Shown here piece after piece: positions 6,802 to 13,769 of a stretch of 64,000 nt of DNA. The position numbers and the translations under genes are program-made. This DNA is from Streptomyces sp. NRRL F-6676. GTDB taxonomy: Bacteria; Actinomycetota; Actinomycetes; Streptomycetales; Streptomycetaceae. Location of the stretch: assembly GCF_000725625.1 (NCBI RefSeq), contig NZ_JOHS01000021.1, forward strand, positions 27,364-91,363, read 5' to 3'. Numbering within the stretch: the first letter of the stretch is position 1; each line of letters opens with the position of its first letter. Under the pieces are notes generated by a model, which made no database searches, was not told the origin of the DNA, and worked only from the letters and a program-made list of their open reading frames with translations.

Positions 6802-7722
6802 TCAGGGCAGGCGGTCGGCATCCACCCGGGAGAAGACGAGATCCGATTCCCCGGTCACGTCGCCCTCCAGGCGCGGCAATGGGGACAGCGGCGCGTGTAT
6901 CGCGGCCGGGTAGGAGGCCGGTGAGTAGTCGTTCGCGAGGCGGTACGGATGGAAGCCGGCGGACGCGAAGGTGCTCAGCAACTCAGCGGCCGAGTCCCCC
7001 AGCTCTGCCATCCGGGACGGCGTGACTTCCACGGTGATCTCAGCGTCGGGCCGGAGCCGGCCGAGTAGGGGAGCGAGGCCCCGCACGGCCTTCCCTTCTG
7101 CGCCTTCCACGTCAATCTTGATGACGCGGGCCCGCTGAACCTCGTCGTCGGACAGCAACTGATGCAACGGCGAGGCGGGCACCTCGTACCGGGCCTCAAT
7201 CGGGCCCTCGTACGGGACGATGCTGTTCGCCCCCATGTTGGCGGAACTGGCGAGCACGAGACTGAGCGTCTCCTCGCGGTCGGACACGGCCTGATTGGCC
7301 ACGCGTACGTTCCCCGCGCCGTTCAGCCGCAGGTTCTCCCGCAGTAGCTCCGCGAAGGGCGGTGACGCCTCAACCGCGACGACACCGCCGCTCGGTCCGA
7401 CCAACCGCGCCCCGAGCACGGAGTAGTACCCCACGTTCGCCCCTACGTCTACGAACACGTCTCCGGGCTTGAGACGGCTACTCAACCAGCCCGTGAGGTT
7501 CGGCTCCCACACGCCGAACACGTAGATGTACCGCTGAATGAGGTCCCGCGTATCGACGTTGAACCGCGCCCCAAAGCGAGTACGGCACTGCCGACGCCTG
7601 GCCGCTTCCCGCAATGAGTTGTTTAGATGGGCGCCGACGATGCGCGGCTTGGCTACGGTGCCGGGGGCGTATCGGACGTAGGCCCGCGTCACGGCCAGAG
7701 GAAAAATAGTAAAACTCGCCAT
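6802..7722 (-). CDS. FkbM-family SAM-dependent methyltransferase
   Basis: 306 residues with AGGAG six bases before the ATG. The Rossmann-like methyltransferase starts near residue 85 with VFVDVGANVGYYS (SAM-binding motif I), then GGVVAVEASPPFAELLRENL (motif II, acidic residue for the ribose) and RVIKIDVEGAE, the typical FkbM sequence. FkbM proteins O-methylate sugars or small molecules. Together with the nearby glycosyltransferase it suggests that the element carries genes for altering a glycan, but the target cannot be read from the sequence. The 80-residue N-terminal part (RYAPGTVAKPRIVGAHLNNS) is not assigned. Confidence 0.85.
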   Translation of the reverse strand: MASFTIFPLAVTRAYVRYAPGTVAKPRIVGAHLNNSLREAARRRQCRTRFGARFNVDTRDLIQRYIYVFGVWEPNLTGWLSSRLKPGDVFVDVGANVGYYSVLGARLVGPSGGVVAVEASPPFAELLRENLRLNGAGNVRVANQAVSDREETLSLVLASSANMGANSIVPYEGPIEARYEVPASPLHQLLSDDEVQRARVIKIDVEGAEGKAVRGLAPLLGRLRPDAEITVEVTPSRMAELGDSAAELLSTFASAGFHPYRLANDYSPASYPAAIHAPLSPLPRLEGDVTGESDLVFSRVDADRLP

Positions 7723-7794
7723 AGTGATCTCCTGCGGCTGCTGAAGACGGGCGCAGCAAGGCTGGGGCCCAGTTGCCGAGCAGACCGCTATCGA

Positions 7795-9201
7795 TTATTG
7801 GGGTACTTGGGACGATGCCTCAATGAATTGCTTGATCTGCAACCTCAAAGTTTCCTGACTTTCAGGGGTGTCAACGTTTGATTCGCGGATCCTTACCCAC
7901 GATGCTAGCGTTTTTGATTCGCGCGTCGATTCCGTGAGGTACTGCAGTGCCGCAGGTGAAAGTGGCGTATTTGACACGATCAGTACTGCCTGTAGGTCGT
8001 GTCTCTCAATCATCTCTGGGAGGTACTGAATGTCATCATCTTCGACATTTTCGATGTATCTCTTCACCTCAAGTCCGATTTTTATTCTCGGATGTATGAA
8101 AGTGATGTCCGGGATGGGTGTCCGTGCCCCCATGTGAATCTGTTTGTCAAGACTCAGTGTCTGCGCCTCGGGGAAAAGCTGACGAAGAATCAGCTCAATT
8201 GTGCGGTTATAAAAGCGGGGATGGTGATCTCGCTCGTTCTCTGTCGTTTGCAGATCGCTTACAGATCTTTTGTCTACCCGCATGTCGAATATTTCGTTGG
8301 CGTGTGCGAGTAGTTGACTAGGAGTGATCATATATAGTTGGGAGCCGGCTCTCTTGCGGAGCTCAACTGTTAGCTCAGGCCGAGGGCGTGCTGGTGCATG
8401 GTTAGACCCGGGGTGCCACCAGTCGGCCTTCACGTCACCGGTTACCAATAGTACGTCGCTCCTGCGTTTCTCTGCTTCATCGAGAAGCTGAGCCCAGACC
8501 AGGTAATCGCCAGCAGCCTGTTTTGCGGGCTTGTCTTTGAAATCTTCATACCCTGGCGGTACGTGTCTGGCTGCTCGGGCTTCAGCCTCGCGAATCGCAG
8601 CCTTCAGTGCTTCGTCTGAGAACGGATCTCCGATTCGCCCACGCAACAATCCATCAAGTTCAAGAAGCACTGGATCGGTCTGTGTGGACGAAGCTCCCTT
8701 CAAGGCATCTCGTACTGCCTGTGCTTGGATGAAAGACTTCAGCTCGGTTACTGCCTTATTGATCGAGGCCCTGCTGCGACGCTGGCGTTCTATGGCGTTG
8801 GCGTCGCTGGACAGGTGGACGTCTCTGAGCCATCGATCCAACGCGTCCCCCATAGAGCGGTGTGCTTTGTCTAGTGCCGCACACGTGTCTCGCGCTTTTG
8901 TGCGATGGTGCCCTCGTACGGAAGGGAGGTCGCGATTTCGCCAGAATTCAGAAAGGACTTGATGTGGTATCCATAGGCGATCGCGAAGTCTCCTCAGGAC
9001 GAGCAGGGTATCTCTCCTAGTGCGTTCGTTACTCCGGTACAAGTTCAGTAGGACGTTGGTGTCTAGCACCACAATTCCGGAATCAAAAAGGTTCTCATAA
9101 TCCTCACGGAGTGGGGTCCTGTAGGCGTCATCACAATCGAAGATTCCCCGTGAGGATAATTGGTTGGCGGTCTTAGTCATGTCTTGATTTTCGGCGGTCA
9201 A
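7795..9201 (-). CDS. PIN_8-domain and PD-(D/E)XK nuclease fusion, candidate defence protein
   Basis: 468 residues. Start TTG at 9201 is preferred because GGGGAG sits six bases upstream; the ATG at 9180 has no ribosome site. Residues 40-300 are a PIN_8-type domain: GIVVLDTNVLLNLYR (D47), LSEFW (E85), GDYLVW (D232) and VTGDVKADWWHPG (D256, D260), then the family's PRPELT. Residues 320-468 look like a PD-(D/E)XK fold: PDITF with D365 and GLEVKRY with E378 and K380, followed by VLIVSN. All catalytic acids appear intact. The gene is far AT-richer than its neighbours (some 60-base stretches near 40% GC), which points to recent transfer. It stands alone between the FkbM gene and the attachment site, a usual place for defence cargo. 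Function is inference. Confidence 0.8.
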   Translation of the reverse strand: MTAENQDMTKTANQLSSRGIFDCDDAYRTPLREDYENLFDSGIVVLDTNVLLNLYRSNERTRRDTLLVLRRLRDRLWIPHQVLSEFWRNRDLPSVRGHHRTKARDTCAALDKAHRSMGDALDRWLRDVHLSSDANAIERQRRSRASINKAVTELKSFIQAQAVRDALKGASSTQTDPVLLELDGLLRGRIGDPFSDEALKAAIREAEARAARHVPPGYEDFKDKPAKQAAGDYLVWAQLLDEAEKRRSDVLLVTGDVKADWWHPGSNHAPARPRPELTVELRKRAGSQLYMITPSQLLAHANEIFDMRVDKRSVSDLQTTENERDHHPRFYNRTIELILRQLFPEAQTLSLDKQIHMGARTPIPDITFIHPRIKIGLEVKRYIENVEDDDIQYLPEMIERHDLQAVLIVSNTPLSPAALQYLTESTRESKTLASWVRIRESNVDTPESQETLRLQIKQFIEASSQVPQ

Positions 9202-9562
9202 TGTTGCTCCCCTGTCTCAGTGACGATGCGTTCGACGTATCGTGTGCACAGAGAAGTTTGGCACGCTTGCTTTCCTGGTGTCCGGGGATTCCGGACGAGT
9301 GCGGAAGCAGGCTGGGGCGTACGGGCGACGAGACTTGGCGGTACGGCGCGGCGTGGCGCGCGGGGGTAGCTGACGCCACGCTCCCGATGGCAAGGCTTGG
9401 AGATGTGTGTCCCGCATGGCGGCGATGGTCTCAATCCTGGTCTCAACGTCCTGCGGTTCCGCACCCGTCCGTTGCCGTCCAGTGAAGTCCACGAAGGGGC
9501 CTGAGCAGGCGCGGAGCGCGGTTGGTGACTGCCCCCGGACACCCCCGGACCAAGATCGGACA
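9202..9562. other. Element terminus between nuclease gene and attachment site
   Basis: About 360 bp with no convincing gene. It contains the direct repeat of TGGTCTCAA at 9426 and 9438 and otherwise looks unstructured. Frames of 70-140 codons that cross it run into the tRNA fragment and have no recognisable content. Confidence 0.6.
9426..9446. repeat. Direct repeat TGGTCTCAA (x2), possible integrase arm sites
   Basis: TGGTCTCAA occurs at 9426-9434 and again at 9438-9446, a 12-bp period, some 120 bp inside the tRNA-derived end of the element. Tyrosine integrases of AICEs use short direct arm-type sites flanking the core, so these are candidates. The integrase gene is not in the window to compare. 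Confidence 0.35.
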
Positions 9563-9606
9563 ACTTGTAATGCGTAGGTCGTCGGTTCGAATCCGACAGG
9601 GGGCTC
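9563..9606 (+). other. attR-type site: 3' fragment of tRNA-Thr(TGT)
   Basis: The plus strand reads CTTGTAA (anticodon loop, anticodon TGT), TGCGT (3' anticodon stem), AGGTC, then the T-arm GTCGG-TTCGAAT-CCGAC, acceptor strand AGGGGGC and discriminator T. The bases upstream (CGGACAA) cannot form the 5' anticodon stem, so only the 3' half of the gene is present. Elements that integrate in tRNA genes restore a full tRNA at one end and leave such a fragment at the other. The intact tRNA should therefore lie at the left end, outside the window. Confidence 0.85.
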
Positions 9607-9634
9607 GGTCGCACAGCAGTGGAGCGGATGCGAG

Positions 9635-9661
9635 GGCCCGGGTCAGTCGATCCGGGCCTTT
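9635..9661 (+). terminator. Rho-independent terminator of the ancestral tRNA locus
   Basis: GGCCCGGGT and ATCCGGGCC form a nine-base stem (one G-T wobble) around CAGTCG, followed by TTT. It lies 29 bases beyond the tRNA fragment and overlaps the last codons of the convergent rhomboid gene. Before integration it would have ended the tRNA transcript; now it marks the first chromosomal DNA beyond the element. Confidence 0.6.
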
Positions 9662-10326
9662 CGCGTGGGCGTCGTCGTGCGGGTGCGGGGGTGGGTCAGG
9701 GGGCGGCAGGCCAGGCCGATCAGGACCGAGGTGAGGTGGCCGAGGTCGGTGACCGTGCGGCCGGTGGCCAGGGGGACGGCGAACGCGGTGAGCAGGACGG
9801 CGGCGTAGGCGTACCGCCAGGGGCGCGGCACGCGGTACGTGAGGACGCCCAGGACGCCGGCGAGCGCGTAGCTGACGCCCGTGTCGAGGGTGTCGACGGC
9901 GGAGTGCGGGGCCGCGCCGAGGTGTATCGCCCACAGCAGGGCGCCCTCGCTGACGAGCGTGGCCAGGACGTGCGCCAGGGCGCACACGGTGAGCCAGCGC
10001 GGGGTGCCGAGCCAGTGCTCGGCGCGGGCGTGGAAGAGCGTGTAGAGGGCGGCGTACGGGAGCCAGTGGCCGTCGCCGGTCCACAGGGCGCTGGAGAGCA
10101 GCACGCGCAGGGGGTGCTCGGAGAGCTCGTGGAGGTTGGTGGAGCGGTGCCGCAGGAACTCGTGTGCGAACCCGGGGGACATGCGGTGCAGCGCGACGGT
10201 GGTCCCGAAGAGGGCGAGCAGCCACAGATACGTGCCGGGGGCGCGCCGTATGTACGTCCACAGGCGGGCGCCGCACCTGCGCGGCGCGCTCCACGCGCGC
10301 GTGGCCGTCGTCGCACGCTCACCCAT
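9643..10326 (-). CDS. Rhomboid-like intramembrane protein
   Basis: 227 residues with about six hydrophobic segments: WLLALFGTTVALH, a segment around WLPYAALYTLFHARAEHWLG, ALAHVLATLVSEGALLWAI, ALAGVLGVLTYRV, YAAVLLTAFAVPLATG and LTSVLIGLAC. The likely catalytic serine is in TGVSYALAG (GxSx) and the likely histidine in DLGHLTSVLIG, the spacing of the rhomboid Ser-His dyad. This makes it a possible active intramembrane serine protease, though the sequence is divergent and the actinobacterial rhomboid-like group is little studied. Substrate unknown. It is the first chromosomal gene beside the element and is divergent from the GNAT gene. Confidence 0.7.
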   Translation of the reverse strand: MGERATTATRAWSAPRRCGARLWTYIRRAPGTYLWLLALFGTTVALHRMSPGFAHEFLRHRSTNLHELSEHPLRVLLSSALWTGDGHWLPYAALYTLFHARAEHWLGTPRWLTVCALAHVLATLVSEGALLWAIHLGAAPHSAVDTLDTGVSYALAGVLGVLTYRVPRPWRYAYAAVLLTAFAVPLATGRTVTDLGHLTSVLIGLACRPLTHPRTRTTTPTRKARID

Positions 10327-10379
10327 GACCTCAAGGGTCGCAGGGGGGCCGGTGGACCGCAGTGGGGCGTGCGCGGACC

Positions 10380-10901
10380 ATGTGTGACACTGCCCGGGTG
10401 ATCCGTACCGCGACCCCCGACGACATCCCCGTGCTGCACGCGATGATCCGCGAGCTGGCCGAGTACGAGAAGGCGGCCGACCAGGCGCGGGCGACCGAGG
10501 AGCAGCTGCGTGAGGCGCTCTTCGGGGAGCGCCCGGCGGCCTTCGCGCACCTCGCGGAGGCCGGCGGCGAGCCGGTCGGGTTCGCGCTGTGGTTCCTGAA
10601 CTTCTCCACCTGGCGCGGTGTCCACGGCATCTACCTGGAGGACCTGTTCGTACGCCCGCACGCGCGCGGGGGCGGGCACGGCAGGGCGCTGCTGACCGAG
10701 CTGGCCCGGATCTGCGTGGCGCGCGGCTACGAGCGCCTGGAGTGGGCCGTACTGAACTGGAACGCCCCCTCGATCGCGTTCTACGAGGCGCTGGGCGCCC
10801 GTCCGCAGGACGAGTGGACGACGTTCCGGCTGACGGACGGGGCGCTGGCGGCGCTCGGCGGGACGGACAGCGGGAGGACGGGCGCCGGGGCGGCGGACTG
10901 A
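10380..10901 (+). CDS. GNAT family N-acetyltransferase
   Basis: 173 residues from ATG at 10380; GTG at 10398 (VIRTATPDDIPVL) is an equally possible start, and neither has a clear ribosome site. GNAT fold: TPDDIPVLHAMIRELAEYEK, beta strands FALWFLNFS and GIYLEDLFVRP, the acetyl-CoA loop RGGGHGRALL, and WNAPSIAFYEALGA. It resembles the spermidine/thialysine acetyltransferase subgroup (SAT family), but the substrate is not certain. It stands alone between a divergent membrane protein and a convergent exporter gene. Confidence 0.75.
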   Translation: MCDTARVIRTATPDDIPVLHAMIRELAEYEKAADQARATEEQLREALFGERPAAFAHLAEAGGEPVGFALWFLNFSTWRGVHGIYLEDLFVRPHARGGGHGRALLTELARICVARGYERLEWAVLNWNAPSIAFYEALGARPQDEWTTFRLTDGALAALGGTDSGRTGAGAAD

Positions 10902-10909
10902 CTCGCGGG

Positions 10910-12403
10910 TCAGCGGACCGACTCGGGGACCGGGGTCTCGGCGGGGGTGGTGTGCTTGGGCGCCCGGGCGGTGACCATGAGGCCGGCGACCACGGCGGCC
11001 AGCAGGAACACGGCCGCCGCCCACCACAGGGCGGTCGTGTAGCCGTGCACGACGCCCTCGCGGACGACCAGGTTCCGGCGGGCCGGGCCGGTCAGGTGGG
11101 CCGCGATGTACGCACTCGCGCTGCTCGTCGCGATCGTGTTGAGCAGGGCGGTGCCGATGGAGCCGCCGACCTGCTGCGAGGTGTTGACGGTGGCCGAGGT
11201 GACGCCCGAGTCGCGGGCGGCGACCCCGGCGGTGGCGGTGGAGAAGACCGGCATGAACGTCAGCCCCATGCCGAGGCCCATCAGCAGCAGCGGGGCCAGG
11301 ATCTCGGTGGTGTACGAGGAGTGCACGGTCATCCGGGTGAGGATCACCATGGCGATCGCCGACAGGAGCATGCCCGGCACCATGAGGGCGCGCGGCGGCA
11401 CGTGGTGCAGCAGCCGGGCGGAGATCTGCGTCGAGCCCACGATGATCGCCACGGTGAGCGGCAGGAAGGCGAGGCCCGCGCGGACCGGCGAGTAGCCGAG
11501 GATGACCTGGAGGTAGTAGGTCATGAACAGGAACATGCCGAACATGCCGATGACGGCCAGGGCCATGGTCAGGAAGCAGCCGGCCCGGTCGCGGTCGCGG
11601 ATGATGTGCAGCGGCAGCAGCGGGTCGGGGGCCCTGGTCTGCCACCACACGAACGTGGCGAGCAGCGCGGCGGCCACCGCGAACAGGGCGAGCACGAACG
11701 GGTCGGTCCAGCCGCGTGGCTGGGCCTCGCTGAAGCCGTAGACGAGGGCGACGAGGCCGCCGCAGCCGAGCAGGACGCCGGGCACGTCGAGGCGGGCGTC
11801 GCCGCGGCGCGGACGGTCGTGCAGAAGGGCGAGCCCGCCGAGGACGGCGACGGCGGCGATCGGGATGTTGACGTACAGGCACCAGCGCCAGTTCAGGTAC
11901 TCGGTGAGCAACCCGCCCGCGATGAAGCCGATCGCCGAGCCGCTGCCGGCCAGGGCGCCGTAGATGCCGAAGGCCTTTCCGCGTTCCCTGGGATCGGAGA
12001 ACGTGGTGGTGAGCAGGCTGAGCGCGGACGGGGCGAGGACGGCGGCGAAGACGCCTTGCAGGGCGCGGGCGCCGAACAGCATGCCGGAGCCGGACGCGGC
12101 GCCGCCGAGCGCGGAGGCGACGGCGAAGCCGGCCAGGCCGACGAGGAAGGTGCGTTTGCGGCCGACGAGGTCGGCGATCCGTCCGCCGAGCAGCAGCAGA
12201 CCGCCGAAGGCCAGCGTGTAGGCGGTGATCACCCACTGCCGGTTGGCGTCGGACATGTGCAGGGCGTGCTGCGCGGAGGGCAGGGCGATGTTCACGATCG
12301 TCGCGTCCAGAACCACCATCAGCTGGGCCAGCGCGATGATCACGAGGACCCACCAGCGGCGGGGATCGGTCTCCGTTGATTCGCCCATTCGGGTGGCACT
12401 CAT
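10910..12403 (-). CDS. MFS drug-resistance exporter, DHA2 family (14 TM)
   Basis: 497 residues from ATG at 12403 (MSATRMGEST); a second in-frame ATG at 12439 is possible. DHA2 hallmarks are plain: LMVVLDATIVNIALPS in helix 1, the motif A region GGRIADLVGRKRTFL, motif C-like SALGGAASGSGM, and fourteen hydrophobic segments. It should export hydrophobic drugs or metabolites with proton antiport across the cytoplasmic membrane. No regulator gene adjoins it. Substrate unknown. Confidence 0.85.
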   Translation of the reverse strand: MSATRMGESTETDPRRWWVLVIIALAQLMVVLDATIVNIALPSAQHALHMSDANRQWVITAYTLAFGGLLLLGGRIADLVGRKRTFLVGLAGFAVASALGGAASGSGMLFGARALQGVFAAVLAPSALSLLTTTFSDPRERGKAFGIYGALAGSGSAIGFIAGGLLTEYLNWRWCLYVNIPIAAVAVLGGLALLHDRPRRGDARLDVPGVLLGCGGLVALVYGFSEAQPRGWTDPFVLALFAVAAALLATFVWWQTRAPDPLLPLHIIRDRDRAGCFLTMALAVIGMFGMFLFMTYYLQVILGYSPVRAGLAFLPLTVAIIVGSTQISARLLHHVPPRALMVPGMLLSAIAMVILTRMTVHSSYTTEILAPLLLMGLGMGLTFMPVFSTATAGVAARDSGVTSATVNTSQQVGGSIGTALLNTIATSSASAYIAAHLTGPARRNLVVREGVVHGYTTALWWAAAVFLLAAVVAGLMVTARAPKHTTPAETPVPESVR

Positions 12404-12580
12404 GGGGTTCAGAACATCACGAATACGGTCATATCGCATCTCCGCTGGTGGGTCCGGCCCGGCTGGGGGCCGGGGCGTTGTCAGTGGGGTGGTGCAGCAT
12501 GAGGGCGTGGTGGACGAGGGCGCGGTGAGGGCGGCGGCGGGAGTGTCGGACGCGGTACGAGTGCGGGGAGGTGAGAGCCG

Positions 12581-13252
12581 GTGAAGAAGGCGCGGGTGGT
12601 CGCGGCGGCGCGGCGGCCGGAGGTGCGGCTGCCTCCGCTGGAGCCGTACGGGGGCGGGCCGCTGGAACCGGAGGGGGACTACGACGGGCTGGAGTTCGCG
12701 GACGCCGACCTGGCCGCGCAGGACGGCAGGGGCTCCCGGTTCATGGACTGCGCGCTGACGGGCTGCGCCCTGGACGAGACGCGGCTGGCGCACGCGCGGG
12801 TGTACGACAGCCGGCTGACCGGCATACGCGGGGTGGGGACGAACCTGGCGGACGCCACCCTGCGGGACGTGGAGCTGGTGGACGCGCGGCTGGGCGGGAC
12901 GCAGCTGCACGGGGCGGTACTGGAGCGGGTGCTGATACGCGGCGGCAAGATCGACTACCTGAACCTGCGGGCGGCCCGGCTCCGGGACGTCGTCTTCGAG
13001 GGCTGTGTCCTGGTCGAGCCGGACTTCGCGGGGGCGCGGCTGGAGCGGGTCGAGTTCGTGGACTGCGTGCTGAAGGAGGCGGACTTCGGCGCGGCGCAGT
13101 TGAAGGACGTCGACCTGCGCCGGGCGGCCGAGCTGGGCATCGCCCGGGGGGTGGAGCGGCTGGCGGGAGCCGTGATCAGCCCGGCCCAGCTGATGGATCT
13201 GGCGCCGGTACTCGCGGCGGAACTGGGGGTGAAGGTGGCGGCGGTGGACTGA
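12581..13252 (+). CDS. Pentapeptide-repeat protein
   Basis: 223 residues from GTG at 12581 with GGGGAGG ten bases upstream. From residue 40 to about 180 the chain follows the A(D/N)LxX pentapeptide rhythm: ADADLAAQD, LTGCALDETRLAHARV, TNLADATLRDVELVDARLGG, LNLRAARLRDVVFEG and KEADFGAAQLKDVDLRRA. This forms a right-handed quadrilateral beta helix. Some members mimic DNA and protect gyrase; most are unassigned. A 40-bp segment of this gene (12875-12914) recurs exactly in the non-coding repeat block at 14246-14285. Confidence 0.8.
   Translation: MKKARVVAAARRPEVRLPPLEPYGGGPLEPEGDYDGLEFADADLAAQDGRGSRFMDCALTGCALDETRLAHARVYDSRLTGIRGVGTNLADATLRDVELVDARLGGTQLHGAVLERVLIRGGKIDYLNLRAARLRDVVFEGCVLVEPDFAGARLERVEFVDCVLKEADFGAAQLKDVDLRRAAELGIARGVERLAGAVISPAQLMDLAPVLAAELGVKVAAVD
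12875..12914. repeat. 40-bp exact duplicate of 14246-14285
   Basis: The segment beginning CTGGTGGACGCGCGGCTGGG is identical over 40 bases to a stretch 1.37 kb away in the non-coding repeat block. Here it codes for the pentapeptide-repeat residues LVDARLGGTQLHG. Flanking bases on both sides differ. Confidence 0.9.
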
Positions 13253-13268
13253 GGCGGGAGGTGGGCCG

Positions 13269-13769
13269 TCAGGCGACGCGGGGGAAGCGGGCCTCCAGGG
13301 TCCAGATCGCCGGGTTGTCGCGGAGCGGCTCGTGCAGGTCGGTCAGGTCGGCGAGCAGGTCGTGCAGGAAGTCGCGGGCCTCGCGGCGCAGTTCGGTGAA
13401 CTGGAAGGTGAGCGGGTCCTCGTCGCCGGGCATCCAGTCGGCCTCGATGTCCACCCAGCCGAAGCGGCGCTCGAAGAGCATGCGGTCGGTGGACTCGGTG
13501 AAGTCGATCTCGGCCTGCTGCCGGCGGGCGGACCGGCTGCCGAGGGGGTCCCGGTCGAGATGCTCGACGATGTCGCACAGGGCCCAGGCGAAGTCGAGCA
13601 CGGGCACCCATCCCCAGGCTGTGGACACCTCCCGGTCCGACCGGGTGTCGGCGAGATAGACGTCACCACAGAAGAGATCGTGCCGCAGGGCATGGACGTC
13701 GGCGCGGCGGTAGTCCATCTGCGGCGGATCCGGAAAACGGGTGGAAAGGGCGTAGCCGATGTCGAGCAC
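13269..13769 (-). CDS. Conserved Streptomyces protein of unknown function
   Basis: 166 residues from GTG at 13769. Soluble, acidic and rich in aromatic residues: DLFCGDVYLADTRSDREVS, WGWVPVLDFAWALCDIVEHL, DFTESTDRMLFERRFGWVDI, TFQFTELRREARDFLHDLLA. I recognise it only as a protein commonly present in Streptomyces; no catalytic motif is visible. It converges on the pentapeptide gene, and its 5' side borders the long repeat block. Confidence 0.7.
   Translation of the reverse strand: MLDIGYALSTRFPDPPQMDYRRADVHALRHDLFCGDVYLADTRSDREVSTAWGWVPVLDFAWALCDIVEHLDRDPLGSRSARRQQAEIDFTESTDRMLFERRFGWVDIEADWMPGDEDPLTFQFTELRREARDFLHDLLADLTDLHEPLRDNPAIWTLEARFPRVA

Larger units (their letters stand above)
1..9606. 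mobile_element. Right part of an integrated conjugative element (AICE, pSAM2 type), left end outside window
   Basis: The segment holds a conjugation operon (TraB/FtsK translocase, Spd-type membrane proteins), a GntR repressor and cargo genes, and ends at a 44-bp tRNA-Thr 3' fragment. That is the usual layout of Streptomyces elements that integrate into the 3' end of tRNA genes. Base composition is more mixed than the flanking chromosome, and the 7795-9201 gene is clearly AT-richer. Integrase, excisionase and replication initiator are not visible; by family knowledge they would lie left of position 1. That the element is complete and mobile is inference. Confidence 0.85.

Noticed and set aside
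9720..12353. An 877-codon frame antisense or out of frame to the rhomboid, GNAT and MFS genes
   Set aside because: It runs through three well-supported genes, and its product is low-complexity.
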